The position numbers and the translations under genes are program-made. This document shows positions 44,964 to 54,309 of a stretch of 64,000 bases of DNA, one piece after another; position 1 is the stretch's first letter; each line of letters starts with the position of its first letter. This stretch comes from Candidatus Peregrinibacteria bacterium RIFOXYA2_FULL_41_18 (GTDB lineage: Bacteria > Patescibacteriota > Gracilibacteria > UBA1369 > UBA12470), in the NCBI GenBank assembly GCA_001788795.1, contig MFXH01000009.1, forward strand, positions 1-64,000, written 5' to 3'. The notes beneath the pieces were generated by a model that was not told the origin of the DNA, did no database searches, and saw only the letters and a program-made list of their open reading frames with translations.

Positions 44964-45597
44964 ATTTCAAATATGTTTTAATTTTGAGTAAATTTTTGAT
45001 TTTGTGATCTGCGAGTGAGAAATCTTCCGATTTGTTATGGCTCCCAATTCTTGCGATTACTTGCATTCCTGCTGATTTTGCAGCTTTAAATCCGTTAGTC
45101 GAGTCTTCTATTACAACGATTTCTTGTGGTTTTATTTTTAGTTTTTTTGCGATTAGAAGGAAAATTTCCGGATGTGGTTTTGCGTGTTTTACTTTGTCTC
45201 CTCCTGTTATGACTTTGAAATATTTGGCTATGCCAAGTCTTTTCAGGCACATTTTTGCAAGGCGTGTATGGGCGCTTGTACCAAGTGCCAATGTGTATCT
45301 TTTTGAAAGATCTCTTATTGTCTTTTTCGTATTTGAAACTGCTGGGAAAAGTCCTCCGTAATACTTCTCGAGTGTTTTCACATGTGCTTTTACAATTTTC
45401 TCAATACTGTAATGTGCATTAAATTTTTCCTTCAAAACTTGAAAATAATCTTTTATTCCCATCCCCATATATCCTAGTATTTTTTCTTTTTTCGCTTTTA
45501 TGCCGAAAGTTTTGAGAGTTTCAAGTTCGGCTTTTAAGTGAAGTTTTTCGGAATCTATTAGAGTCCCATCCAGATCGAATATGATGGCTTTTATCAT
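44953..45597 (-). CDS. HAD-superfamily phosphatase (beta-phosphoglucomutase-like)
   Basis: Start moved to MIKAIIFDLDGTLIDSE at 45597; the upstream ORF extension lacks family sequence. Motif I DLDGT (Asp nucleophile and acid), motif II LGTSAHT, motif III Lys in KPHPEIF and motif IV IEDSTNGFKAA. The helical cap between motifs I and II marks the phosphoglucomutase/phosphoglycolate type. 214 aa, soluble. Likely a small-molecule phosphatase; substrate not assignable. Confidence 0.9.
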   Translation of the reverse strand: MIKAIIFDLDGTLIDSEKLHLKAELETLKTFGIKAKKEKILGYMGMGIKDYFQVLKEKFNAHYSIEKIVKAHVKTLEKYYGGLFPAVSNTKKTIRDLSKRYTLALGTSAHTRLAKMCLKRLGIAKYFKVITGGDKVKHAKPHPEIFLLIAKKLKIKPQEIVVIEDSTNGFKAAKSAGMQVIARIGSHNKSEDFSLADHKIKNLLKIKTYLKYEN

Positions 45598-45739
45598 CGT
45601 TTTTGTTTTATAATTTTTTGTGATGCACGAATCCAGTCTATACAAAAAACTCGAAAACAAAAAAGTTAAATGTAGTATCTTCCATCATTTTCGTGTTATC
45701 AATTATGGTGGAAAGCGTGTAATTCTTAATTGATTTTTT

Positions 45740-46531
45740 ATGTCTCTTGTCGGTTCATTTATTTTGCCGCATCCTCCTGTTATGGTTCCTTCTGTTGGTG
45801 GTAAAGAAGGGCTTAAGCCTATCGAAAAAACTGTTTCGGCTATGCTTCAAGTTGCGAAGATCACTTCCAAGCTTCAGGTCGATACTGTCGTGATTATTAC
45901 GCCACATGGTTCTGTTTATCCCGATAGAATAAGCATTCGCATGCCGGCGAACGGCAAATTGAGCGGAGATTTGAGTGCGTTTGGTTCGAGTGACGGACTT
46001 GATTTGGAGGCTGATTTGGATTTGGCGGACGATGTAATTACGGCAGCGATTGATGGTGGGATTAAGGTTATTCCCATTGATGATAGCGAGTTGGATCATG
46101 GGGTTTTGGCGCCTATGTTTTATGTAAACAAAGGACTTCCAGTCGGGTATAAATTGGTGAGCATGAATATCTCTTTTGCAGGATATAAAACACATTTTGA
46201 TTTCGGGCGTGTTCTCCGGAAGGTTTTTGATAAAAGTAATAAAAAAATCTTGTTTATAGGATCTGGTGATTTATCTCATGCTTTAACGGCATATGCGCCT
46301 TGCGGATACTCGAAAGAAGGTGCGAAATTTGATAAAAAATTGGTTTCGATGGTCGAGAAAGGGGATGTGGAAGGTGTGATTGGGTTGGATCCTTTTTGGG
46401 TTGATGAGGTGAAAGAGTGCGGTTTGCGCTCTGTTTGTACGGCGCTTGGGGTTGTGGGGGAGAAGAAGTTTAAGGTTTTGTCTTATGAAGGACCGTATGG
46501 GGTAGGGTATCTGGTGGGGAGTAGCTTATAG
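45740..46531 (+). CDS. LigB-like class III extradiol dioxygenase-family protein (AmmeMemoRadiSam)
   Basis: 263 aa. FILPHPPVMVPSVGG at the start, IITPHGSVYPD near 50, ELDHGVLAPMFY near 115 and IGSGDLSHALTAY near 172 are the metal-site blocks of the LigB-like half of AmmeMemoRadiSam protein A. In many bacteria that protein is fused to an AMMECR1 domain. Here AMMECR1 is the next ORF, 38 bp downstream, separated by a tagctaa tandem repeat. The third partner, a radical SAM enzyme, is not in the window. Function of the system is unknown. Confidence 0.85.
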   Translation: MSLVGSFILPHPPVMVPSVGGKEGLKPIEKTVSAMLQVAKITSKLQVDTVVIITPHGSVYPDRISIRMPANGKLSGDLSAFGSSDGLDLEADLDLADDVITAAIDGGIKVIPIDDSELDHGVLAPMFYVNKGLPVGYKLVSMNISFAGYKTHFDFGRVLRKVFDKSNKKILFIGSGDLSHALTAYAPCGYSKEGAKFDKKLVSMVEKGDVEGVIGLDPFWVDEVKECGLRSVCTALGVVGEKKFKVLSYEGPYGVGYLVGSSL

Positions 46532-46568
46532 CTAATAGCTAATAGCTAATAGCTAATAGATAATAGAT
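46526..46568 (+). repeat. tagctaa tandem repeat
   Basis: Five units of tagctaa/tagataa fill the whole gap between the LigB-like and AMMECR1 genes. Confidence 0.9.
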
Positions 46569-46569
46569 T

Positions 46570-47085
46570 ATGGGAAATGCGTATTGTGAAATTGCGTTTA
46601 AGACAATAAAAACCTATTTGGAAACGGGTAAGGTGATTGATTTGCCGAAAGATGTTCCTGCTGAACTTAAGACTAAGAAAGCTGGGGTATTTGTTTCATT
46701 GCATCTTAAGAACGGAGATCTTCGCGGTTGTATCGGTACGTTTCTACCTACGCGCAAATGTCTCGGTGAAGAGATTATTCGGAATGCAATTTCTGCTGCG
46801 ACCGAAGATCCTAGATTTATGCCGGTTACCGAGTCTGAGCTCGATGATTTGGATATTTCTGTTGATGTTTTGTCGAAGCCTGAGAAATGTAAAATTGTGG
46901 ATTTGGATCCGAAAAAATATGGAGTGATTGTTACTTGCGGTAGTAGGCGAGGGCTACTACTTCCTGATTTGGAAGGTGTTGATACCGTAAAAGAGCAATT
47001 AAAAATTGCTTGCAGTAAGGCTGGAATTGATTATGCGAACGAGAAATTCGAAGTAAGCAGGTTTACAGTTGCAAGATTTCACTAG
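46570..47085 (+). CDS. AMMECR1-domain protein
   Basis: 171 aa, the complete AMMECR1 fold: [20 protein letters not shown] near 40-60 contains the invariant LRGCIG, with [27 protein letters not shown] near 80-105 and [26 protein letters not shown] near 135. It is the usual partner of LigB-like/MEMO proteins, here a separate gene. Cytosolic; chemistry unknown. No SD. Confidence 0.92.
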   Translation: MGNAYCEIAFKTIKTYLETGKVIDLPKDVPAELKTKKAGVFVSLHLKNGDLRGCIGTFLPTRKCLGEEIIRNAISAATEDPRFMPVTESELDDLDISVDVLSKPEKCKIVDLDPKKYGVIVTCGSRRGLLLPDLEGVDTVKEQLKIACSKAGIDYANEKFEVSRFTVARFH

Positions 47086-47089
47086 AAAA

Positions 47090-47152
47090 GAGTTTTGCTT
47101 TCGCAAAACAGCTTATAATATGGCGCAAGTAATGCTTCGCGTCCTTGCGCTG
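47090..47152. repeat. GTTTTGC hairpin repeat, copy C (best preserved)
   Basis: GAGTTTTGCTTTCGCAAAAC hairpin, linker AGCTTATAATATG, then GCGCAAG/CTTGCGC hairpin with a 14-nt loop. It starts 5 bp after the AMMECR1 stop and abuts the clpP stop codon. Confidence 0.88.
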
Positions 47153-47770
47153 TTACTTCTTCTGGACGATCTTGTCGATCAGGCCGTATTTAAGTGCATC
47201 TTCGGCGCTCATGAAATTGTCGCGATCCGTATCTTTTTCTACATCGGCAACTTTTTTGCCCGAATGTTTCGCGATAATTCCATTTAATTTAGCCTTTGTT
47301 TTCAAAATATGGCGAGCGTGGATTTCGATTTCAGTAGCTTGTCCTTCTACGCCTCCAAGAGGTTGGTGGATCATCACTTCCGCATTTGGCAGTGAGAATC
47401 TTTTGCCTTTAGCCCCTCCGCAAAGAAGTACTGCGCCCATTGATGCCGCCATCCCTACGCAAACCGTCGAAACGTCGCATTTAAGGTGCTGCATTGTATC
47501 GTAAATTGCCAATCCCGCAGTTACATGTCCGCCCGGACTATTTATGTACATTGTGATGTCTTTCTTTGGATTTTCATTTTCCAAGAATAGCAATTGAGCG
47601 ATGATTAAGTTCGCAACGTTTCCATCTATTGCCGTACCCAAGAAAATAATTCTGTCTTTGAGCAGGCGAGAGTAAATGTCGTAAGATCTTTCCCCTTGAG
47701 CGGTCTTTTCCAAAACGGTTGGAACTAAGATGCTTGAGGTTAGAGGTATGTGTTTGTTTTTTGTTGCCAT
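47153..47770 (-). CDS. clpP: ATP-dependent Clp protease proteolytic subunit
   Basis: Serine protease that forms the 14-mer chamber. The catalytic triad is visible: Ser110 in GMAASMGA, His135 in VMIHQP, Asp180 in [20 protein letters not shown] is the conserved oxyanion region. 205 aa, normal. Its promoter shares a 19-nt block with the Clp ATPase gene at 37.9 kb, suggesting they respond together even though the ATPase lacks the usual docking loop. A repeat hairpin abuts its stop codon. Confidence 0.96.
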   Translation of the reverse strand: MATKNKHIPLTSSILVPTVLEKTAQGERSYDIYSRLLKDRIIFLGTAIDGNVANLIIAQLLFLENENPKKDITMYINSPGGHVTAGLAIYDTMQHLKCDVSTVCVGMAASMGAVLLCGGAKGKRFSLPNAEVMIHQPLGGVEGQATEIEIHARHILKTKAKLNGIIAKHSGKKVADVEKDTDRDNFMSAEDALKYGLIDKIVQKK

Positions 47771-47795
47771 TTGAGATTTTATTAAATTTTCTAAT

Positions 47796-47814
47796 AAATT
47801 ATACCATTTTTCAG
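47796..47814 (-). promoter_or_regulatory. clpP promoter block
   Basis: Minus strand ACTGAAAAATGGTATAATT, identical to the block upstream of the Clp ATPase gene (37946-37964). Extended -10, no clear -35. Confidence 0.75.
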
Positions 47815-47848
47815 TATAATGTTTAACTAGGTGAGGTTGACGCTGTCT

Positions 47849-48820
47849 TTAGATGTTTTCTAAGACTTTTCTTCCGTTTGTACTCGCAATATCTGATAGT
47901 TTTTCGATATCGTAATACCTGCAAGCTTCTATAAGGAATAGTAGTTCCGTGAATATATCTCCATCTATAAAAGGGCAGAAATAGTCATATACATTATCAA
48001 CTCCGAGTGCGACGGTTACTCCCGCTTCCAACAATTCCGGTACAGGTGCGATTGAATTGTGGACGGGAGACATTTTATGTCTAGGTTGTTGATTGTCTAT
48101 CATTGCACGTGGGCAGACGATTACGTTCATGTCTGCCTTTTTCACCAATTGAGCAATCTCTTTTATATAATCATCCGGTTGTGCCGCCAATGAACAACAA
48201 TGCACTGCGTTTACGCGACCTTGTAGTCCGTGTTCTATAACTTTTTTCGCAAGCAATTCCGTGTCGCGTTCTTCAGGATCGTTATTTTGATCTATATGAA
48301 CGTCTACGGTCTTTTTATGTTTTTTTGCCATTTCAAAAATATAATCGAGGTGTTCGGATTGTTTCGGTCTGTCACGAGAGGGGAGTCCTCCAAGCACATC
48401 TACATAAGGAGCAGCTTTTTCGATCCATTCTTGAGCCGATTTATTTAGTGCTCCTTCAAGTACCTGAGAGCATATTTGTATCTCGATTTGAGACTTGTAT
48501 TTTTCTTTTATTTCAAGCGCTGCTTCTATACACATCATCCCAACGGTATTATCGACATCTATATTTGTTCTTGTCATTTTGCATCCTTGCTTGATCATGT
48601 TTTCCGCACTCAAGCACATTCTTTCGATAAGATTTTTATGAGTGTATCCTTCTTTAACTTTTTTCCATAAATCCCATTTAACCTCCATGTGTTCGAGAGT
48701 CATCTCAAGGGTTTCCGGAGTTATTACATATGCTTTGTCGAAATGCGCATGGCATGAAACGAGTCCGCCTTTTTCGGCAATTTTTTGGCGTAAAACGGAA
48801 TGTAGATCCCAAGGGTGCAT
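47849..48820 (-). CDS. Cytosine deaminase-like amidohydrolase
   Basis: 323 aa metal-dependent hydrolase barrel. Metal ligands appear as SCHAHFDKAYV near 23-30, VDVHIDQNND near 175, AVHCCSLAA near 205 and LGVDNVYDYF near 275, matching CodA-type cytosine or N-isopropylammelide deaminases. It lies 44 bp downstream of argH in the same direction, probably one transcript. The substrate (pyrimidine, pterin or other) is not certain. Confidence 0.82.
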   Translation of the reverse strand: MHPWDLHSVLRQKIAEKGGLVSCHAHFDKAYVITPETLEMTLEHMEVKWDLWKKVKEGYTHKNLIERMCLSAENMIKQGCKMTRTNIDVDNTVGMMCIEAALEIKEKYKSQIEIQICSQVLEGALNKSAQEWIEKAAPYVDVLGGLPSRDRPKQSEHLDYIFEMAKKHKKTVDVHIDQNNDPEERDTELLAKKVIEHGLQGRVNAVHCCSLAAQPDDYIKEIAQLVKKADMNVIVCPRAMIDNQQPRHKMSPVHNSIAPVPELLEAGVTVALGVDNVYDYFCPFIDGDIFTELLFLIEACRYYDIEKLSDIASTNGRKVLENI

Positions 48821-48864
48821 GTGGGGAGAGATTAAAGATAAAAGATAGAAGATTGAAGAGGGGA

Positions 48865-50193
48865 CTATTTCATCAATGAGTTTATTTCTTTCTCTACTTT
48901 ATCGAGTTGTAAATTTCCTGTTCCTCCTTGGTGCGTAGACATTTTCAACCATCTGTTGATGTCTTTTTCAGTCACTTTTATTTTATCTATATTTGAACCG
49001 ACTTCTCTATATGCATCGCGGAATGTCATACCTTCCTTAACTTTTTCAAAAGCCTTATGTGCGGCAAAAAGTCCGGGGCATCCCAGCATTGATTTTACCA
49101 GTATTTCTTTGTTGGGCTTGATGTTTTGCAGGATTACTCCCATTGCATCCAATGACATCTCTGTATATTTGAGTCCTAGGAAAAGAGGTCTTTTTATCTC
49201 TTGTCCGTCCCTGTGATATCCGGAAATTTTATTCAAAATATTCATAGTTGTTTCGTTTCTGCATGCCAGTACGGTTGCCGTACGGCCTCTTATGAGCTCT
49301 GCAACATCAAGGTTTTTCTTTTGAGGCATGATTGAAGAGCCCGTAGCTATTGAATCATCCATATTGAAGAATTGGAATTCTTGTGTAGTAAAGAACAGCA
49401 AGTCGCAGGCTAGGCGATTCAAGGTGAGCATCACTTGAGAGCATGCTTCGAGTACAAGTCCTTCGATTTTCCCTCTTGAGTTGTGGCAGTAAATAACGTT
49501 GTTTTGTGTTTTTTTAAATCCTATCTCGTGGCTAAGCCAATCTCTGTCGAAATCGAAAGGCGATCCGTATCCGGCTCCTGATCCCAGAGGGTTTTGATCA
49601 ACTATGTTATCGGCTATTGATATAAGTAATTTTGCATCATCCATTAAACTCTCTGCAAAAGCTCCAAATAGAGTGCCTACTGTTGTAGGCATAGCTTTTT
49701 GCATATGAGTATATCCCGGCATCGGTACCATCTCGTATTTGCGTGCGAATTTTATCAGTTCCATTGCCAGTTTCAGCGATTTTTCTCTTATGAATTTTGA
49801 TTTTCTTTTGAGAAACCATCTCATCATTACCAATACTTGGTCGTTTCTCGAACGTCCGGTGTGGATCTTCTTCCCTGTGTCTCCGAATCTTTGTATTAAA
49901 TAGTCTTCTATTTTCGTATGACAATCTTCGTCTTCTAGTTTTAATACGAAGTCTCCTTTCTTATATAGGTCTAAAATTTCATCAAGTCCTTGTTCTAACT
50001 GTTTCAGCTCTTTTTCCGTGAGCAAATTATGTTTTTTCAACATTCGCGCATAGCATCTTGAACACCATACGTCGTCCGGAATCATTTCTTGATCATATAG
50101 TATATCTTCGCCCGCATTAAACTCTTCAACAGTTTTGTTTAGTTGAACTTCTTTGTTCTTGAACCAGATCTTCTTTTTTATTGTTTTGGCCAT
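48865..50193 (-). CDS. argH: Argininosuccinate lyase
   Basis: Splits argininosuccinate into arginine and fumarate. Family blocks LEDEDCHTKIEDYLIQRFG (about 88-105), KKIHTGRSRNDQV, GYTHMQKAMPTT and the catalytic signature GSSIMPQKKN near 283-292 are all present. 442 aa, a little short. Other arginine genes (argG, argF) are not in the window. Divergent from the 16S promoter. N-terminus begins with a basic patch; no SD. Confidence 0.94.
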   Translation of the reverse strand: MAKTIKKKIWFKNKEVQLNKTVEEFNAGEDILYDQEMIPDDVWCSRCYARMLKKHNLLTEKELKQLEQGLDEILDLYKKGDFVLKLEDEDCHTKIEDYLIQRFGDTGKKIHTGRSRNDQVLVMMRWFLKRKSKFIREKSLKLAMELIKFARKYEMVPMPGYTHMQKAMPTTVGTLFGAFAESLMDDAKLLISIADNIVDQNPLGSGAGYGSPFDFDRDWLSHEIGFKKTQNNVIYCHNSRGKIEGLVLEACSQVMLTLNRLACDLLFFTTQEFQFFNMDDSIATGSSIMPQKKNLDVAELIRGRTATVLACRNETTMNILNKISGYHRDGQEIKRPLFLGLKYTEMSLDAMGVILQNIKPNKEILVKSMLGCPGLFAAHKAFEKVKEGMTFRDAYREVGSNIDKIKVTEKDINRWLKMSTHQGGTGNLQLDKVEKEINSLMK

Positions 50194-50361
50194 TTTTCTA
50201 TTGGTTATGTTGTGCGCCCTTTGGTCGTGTGATTATTTTTTATATTTTAACGGCTTAATAGGCCTAATACAAACAACTTTTCTTTGCGCAGTGTTTTTGG
50301 CTTGTACAAGGGCTTTATTTGTCGTGTTGTTTTTATTCTGGGACTTTTTTAGCAAATTTGT

Positions 50362-50389
50362 TTGACAATGAATTTATCCCTGCTAAAAT
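50362..50389 (+). promoter_or_regulatory. 16S rRNA promoter
   Basis: TTGACA, 16-bp spacer, TGC-TAAAAT, followed by GCTTTCGCTTTT. The CTTTCGCTTT block recurs right after the 23S promoter. Confidence 0.8.
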
Positions 50390-50426
50390 GCTTTCGCTTT
50401 TCGTTTTGAAAGCGCAATTTTGTTCC

Positions 50427-50495
50427 TTGACAGCTAAGGTGTAGTAGAGAAGCCTTGTCAATTTTTTTCAAAATTTTTTCATGCTTCGGCATGAA
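50427..50495 (+). promoter_or_regulatory. 16S leader hairpins, one terminator-like
   Basis: TTGACA...AGG pairs with CCTTGTCAA and is followed by TTTTTTT, like an intrinsic terminator. A second hairpin, TTCATGC-TTCG-GCATGAA (50478-50495), lies just before the mature 16S. A terminator between promoter and rRNA implies antitermination or processing. Confidence 0.6.
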
Positions 50496-50506
50496 TTCAT
50501 TTTTAT

Positions 50507-51968
<1,462 letters not shown>

Positions 51969-52264
51969 GGGAGAATCGTCTCACTTCGGTGAGACCTCCT
52001 AGGTCGAAATCCTGCTTGCAGGATTGGCGGATTGGTAACAATTCGCAACCTATAGATAGGGTTTTCTCTATTACACCATAGCTGTCAGGGGGAGTCGCCA
52101 AAAGGCGGTCTCTCTTTATAGGCTCTTAGGGTTTATGCTCTAGGGGTTTTTTGCATGTAGAGTTACAGAATTGCAGAATCACAGATTGGAGTGCTTTTGC
52201 CTCTGTTTTCTGCTTTCTGTGTTTTGCTTTCTGTGCTATAATTATTAGATTTAAAACCAAAAAA
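51969..52264 (+). other. Region downstream of 16S
   Basis: Holds the hairpin GTCTCAC-TTCG-GTGAGAC (about 51979), a weaker hairpin GTCGCC-AAAA-GGCG (52095-52108) before TCTCTCTTTAT that may end transcription, a low-complexity run of ctgctttctgtg, and the mscS -10 GCTATAATTATTAGAT at 52236. No gene seen. Confidence 0.5.
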
Positions 52265-53278
52265 ATGGCGAGTAGTGTCGACTTTGCATCATCGGATACT
52301 GAAGTTCTTGATACCGGTAGCGGTGGATTTTCCGATTTAACCGTTGCGATTTTTGAAAAGTTTTTTTCTGTTATGGAGGCGGCGTTAATTTTGGTTTTTG
52401 TTTATTTTGCAATGAAATGGCTTCGAAAGTATTTTGCGAAGATTGAGTCTACGCATGAACAACAGAAGACCGCTCTCAATTTTCTAGAGAGAATTATAAA
52501 TGGATTCATACTGGTTATCGGTGTAACCCTCGCTCTTAAGAATGTCGGACTGGACGTGAGTCTTCTTGTGAGTGTTGGTGTGCTTGGTTTGAGCTATGGG
52601 CTTAAGGATGTGATTAAGAACTATGTTGCCGGAATTATTATTTTCTTCAAAGCGCCTTTCAAGATAGGGGATATCGTGAAAATCAAGAAGTTTACCGGTA
52701 AGGTTGATAGAATGGATTTTCAGTCAACCGGTATTAAGACTTTTGATAATAGGGATATTACAATTTATAATTCCGATATCATTTCCGAATCTATAGAAAA
52801 CTATTCAAGATTGCCTGTACGCAGGATGGAAATAGATGTTCGTTTTGGCTACGGTACAGATTTGGAAAAGGCTGTTATTGCTCTTGAAAATATTTTAAAA
52901 AGCGAACCTGCTATTCAGCAAAAGCCTAAGTTTTCTGTTGTTTTTAAGAAGTTTGCGCAAGATGCGATGATTGTACAGCTGAGATTCTGGGTTTCCGTGC
53001 CTTCAAATATGTTAGCAGTGAGATCTTCTGTGGCGTTTAAGATTCATCAAATGTTTGATGAGATTGTGATTTATTCTCCATATATGAAAAGCATTGAGAC
53101 TGATAAGAGTTTTGCCCAGGGAGCTGAAGAAAAATCCAAACTCAAAGATTTCTTGGCAGGACCTGTTGTTACAGGCAAAGAACAGCCGGCACTTGCCGTT
53201 GCTGTTGCCGGTGCTGAAGTTACTCCTGAGATTGCCGATTCGGATGAACCTTATTCGATTGAAGAGGATTTGAAATAG
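52265..53278 (+). CDS. mscS: Small-conductance mechanosensitive channel
   Basis: The ORF track start lies in the low-complexity leader; the ATG at 52265 (MASSVDFASSD) follows the -10 at 52237 by a normal distance. Three membrane segments (about 30-50, 75-95, 100-125), the gate helix SVGVLGLSYGLKDVIKNYVAGIIIFF, then the beta domain FKIGDIVKIKKFTGKVDRMD and an alpha-beta vestibule to about 290, plus a variable Ala/Glu-rich tail. 337 aa. It releases solutes on osmotic downshock. It is one of the genes lying between 16S and 23S. Confidence 0.94.
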   Translation: MASSVDFASSDTEVLDTGSGGFSDLTVAIFEKFFSVMEAALILVFVYFAMKWLRKYFAKIESTHEQQKTALNFLERIINGFILVIGVTLALKNVGLDVSLLVSVGVLGLSYGLKDVIKNYVAGIIIFFKAPFKIGDIVKIKKFTGKVDRMDFQSTGIKTFDNRDITIYNSDIISESIENYSRLPVRRMEIDVRFGYGTDLEKAVIALENILKSEPAIQQKPKFSVVFKKFAQDAMIVQLRFWVSVPSNMLAVRSSVAFKIHQMFDEIVIYSPYMKSIETDKSFAQGAEEKSKLKDFLAGPVVTGKEQPALAVAVAGAEVTPEIADSDEPYSIEEDLK

Positions 53279-53289
53279 AGTATTTGTGT

Positions 53290-53318
53290 TTGACTCAATG
53301 AGCGTATTTTATTAAAGT
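53290..53318 (+). promoter_or_regulatory. Promoter of the tRNA-Ile/tRNA-Ala pair
   Basis: TTGACT, 17-bp spacer, TAAAGT, 31 bp before tRNA-Ile. It shows the tRNAs need not rely on read-through from 16S. Confidence 0.65.
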
Positions 53319-53348
53319 GTCCGTTGTCTTCTTTGACAAAAATGATTT

Positions 53349-53425
53349 GGGCGAGTAGCTCAGCTGGTTAGAGCGCGTCGCTGATAACGACGAGGTCAGT
53401 GGTTCGAGTCCACTCCCGCCCACCA
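53349..53425 (+). tRNA. tRNA-Ile (GAT)
   Basis: Anticodon loop CTGATAA giving GAT, T-arm AGTGGTTCGAGTCCACT, encoded CCA. The acceptor GGGCGAG/CCCGCCC has an A-C mismatch at pair 6-67. Normally located in the 16S-23S spacer; here a separate unit in the same order. Confidence 0.95.
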
Positions 53426-53461
53426 GATGCTCAATCGCTCTGGATCATAAAAAAATACTGT

Positions 53462-53538
53462 GGGGCATTAGCTTAGTTGGCTAGAGCGCCGCGTTTGCAC
53501 CGCGGAGGTCGAGGGTTCGACTCCCTCATGCTCCACCA
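53462..53538 (+). tRNA. tRNA-Ala (TGC)
   Basis: Acceptor GGGGCAT/ATGCTCC with G3-U70, the Ala identity pair. Anticodon loop TTTGCAC giving TGC, encoded CCA. Repeat copy E starts at the next base. Confidence 0.96.
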
Positions 53539-53595
53539 CAGTAGTCGCTTCATAAGCGACCTTTATTATTAAGTTGTTTTGCGGATGCAAAACTC
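53539..53595 (-). repeat. GTTTTGC hairpin repeat, copy E
   Basis: From tRNA-Ala: GTCGCTTCATAAGCGAC hairpin, AT-rich linker, then TTTTGCGGATGCAAAA. It fills the gap between the tRNA CCA and the stop codon of the convergent rluA-like gene. Confidence 0.8.
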
Positions 53596-54225
53596 CTATT
53601 TAACCCATTCAATTTCTCTTCCGATTTCTTTTCTTGTATCAATCTCCACCCAGTCCGTTTCTATTCCTATGCAGCATAAGTGCATGGAGTCTGAATATTT
53701 GCCTTTATATAATTCGTCTCCGACTATTGGACATCCTGCTGAAGCCAAATGAACTCTTATTTGATGTCTGGCGCCTTGTTGTATTTTGCATTCGAGAAGT
53801 GTTTCGCTGATTTTTTTTATATAAGTTTTTGCATTAATAGGTTTACCTTTGTAATCGATTTTTTTATCAACAGTTAATACTGCCATTCTTTTTGAAGATT
53901 TGTGTACGATAGGGAAGTTAATTTCATTGGTTTCAGGTGCGGTATCTGAAATTTCTGCAAGATAAATTTTCTTGAGATTTTTATCCTGAATGAATTTATC
54001 GTGAGCTTCTTTATTTTTTGCAAATAAAACTAGTCCGCAGGTTTCGTTATCCAATCTGTAAAGCAGGCCTCCTTCTTCTTCTTTGAATCCCGAGAAAGTG
54101 AATAGTTCCGGATGATATTTTTTAACTTCTTCTACGAAACATCCGGATTTTGCTCCGTAAGTTGTCGGTGTTCCGGCAGGTTTAAAGAATCCAATGTAGT
54201 TTTTGTCTTCAAAAAGTATTTCCAT
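53596..54225 (-). CDS. RluA-family pseudouridine synthase
   Basis: 209 aa. Isomerises uridine in rRNA or tRNA. YRLDNETCGLVLFAKN near 55-70 holds the catalytic Asp (usual motif HRLDxxTSG), AKTYIKKISETLLECKIQQGARHQIRVHLAS near 125-160 is the RluA core, and GDELYKGK follows. No S4 domain, so close to the small RluA/TruC/YqcB types. Lies on the opposite strand between tRNA-Ala and 23S. Confidence 0.92.
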   Translation of the reverse strand: MEILFEDKNYIGFFKPAGTPTTYGAKSGCFVEEVKKYHPELFTFSGFKEEEGGLLYRLDNETCGLVLFAKNKEAHDKFIQDKNLKKIYLAEISDTAPETNEINFPIVHKSSKRMAVLTVDKKIDYKGKPINAKTYIKKISETLLECKIQQGARHQIRVHLASAGCPIVGDELYKGKYSDSMHLCCIGIETDWVEIDTRKEIGREIEWVK

Positions 54226-54309
54226 GACCTGATTGTATATTGCTCAAGGCTTTATTTCCATCTCGTTTTCTGGTATAATTAAACGATTATACATTTTGTC
54301 AATCCTGTT

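Noticed and set aside
52095-52145. Clear 16S terminator
   Set aside because: CTCTTAGGG/CTCTAGGGG is a direct, not inverted, repeat. Only a weak hairpin (GTCGCC-AAAA-GGCG) remains, so it is mentioned only as a possibility.
52151-52264. N-terminal extension of mscS from the ORF track
   Set aside because: It lies in the low-complexity leader and upstream of the predicted promoter; the ATG at 52265 fits.
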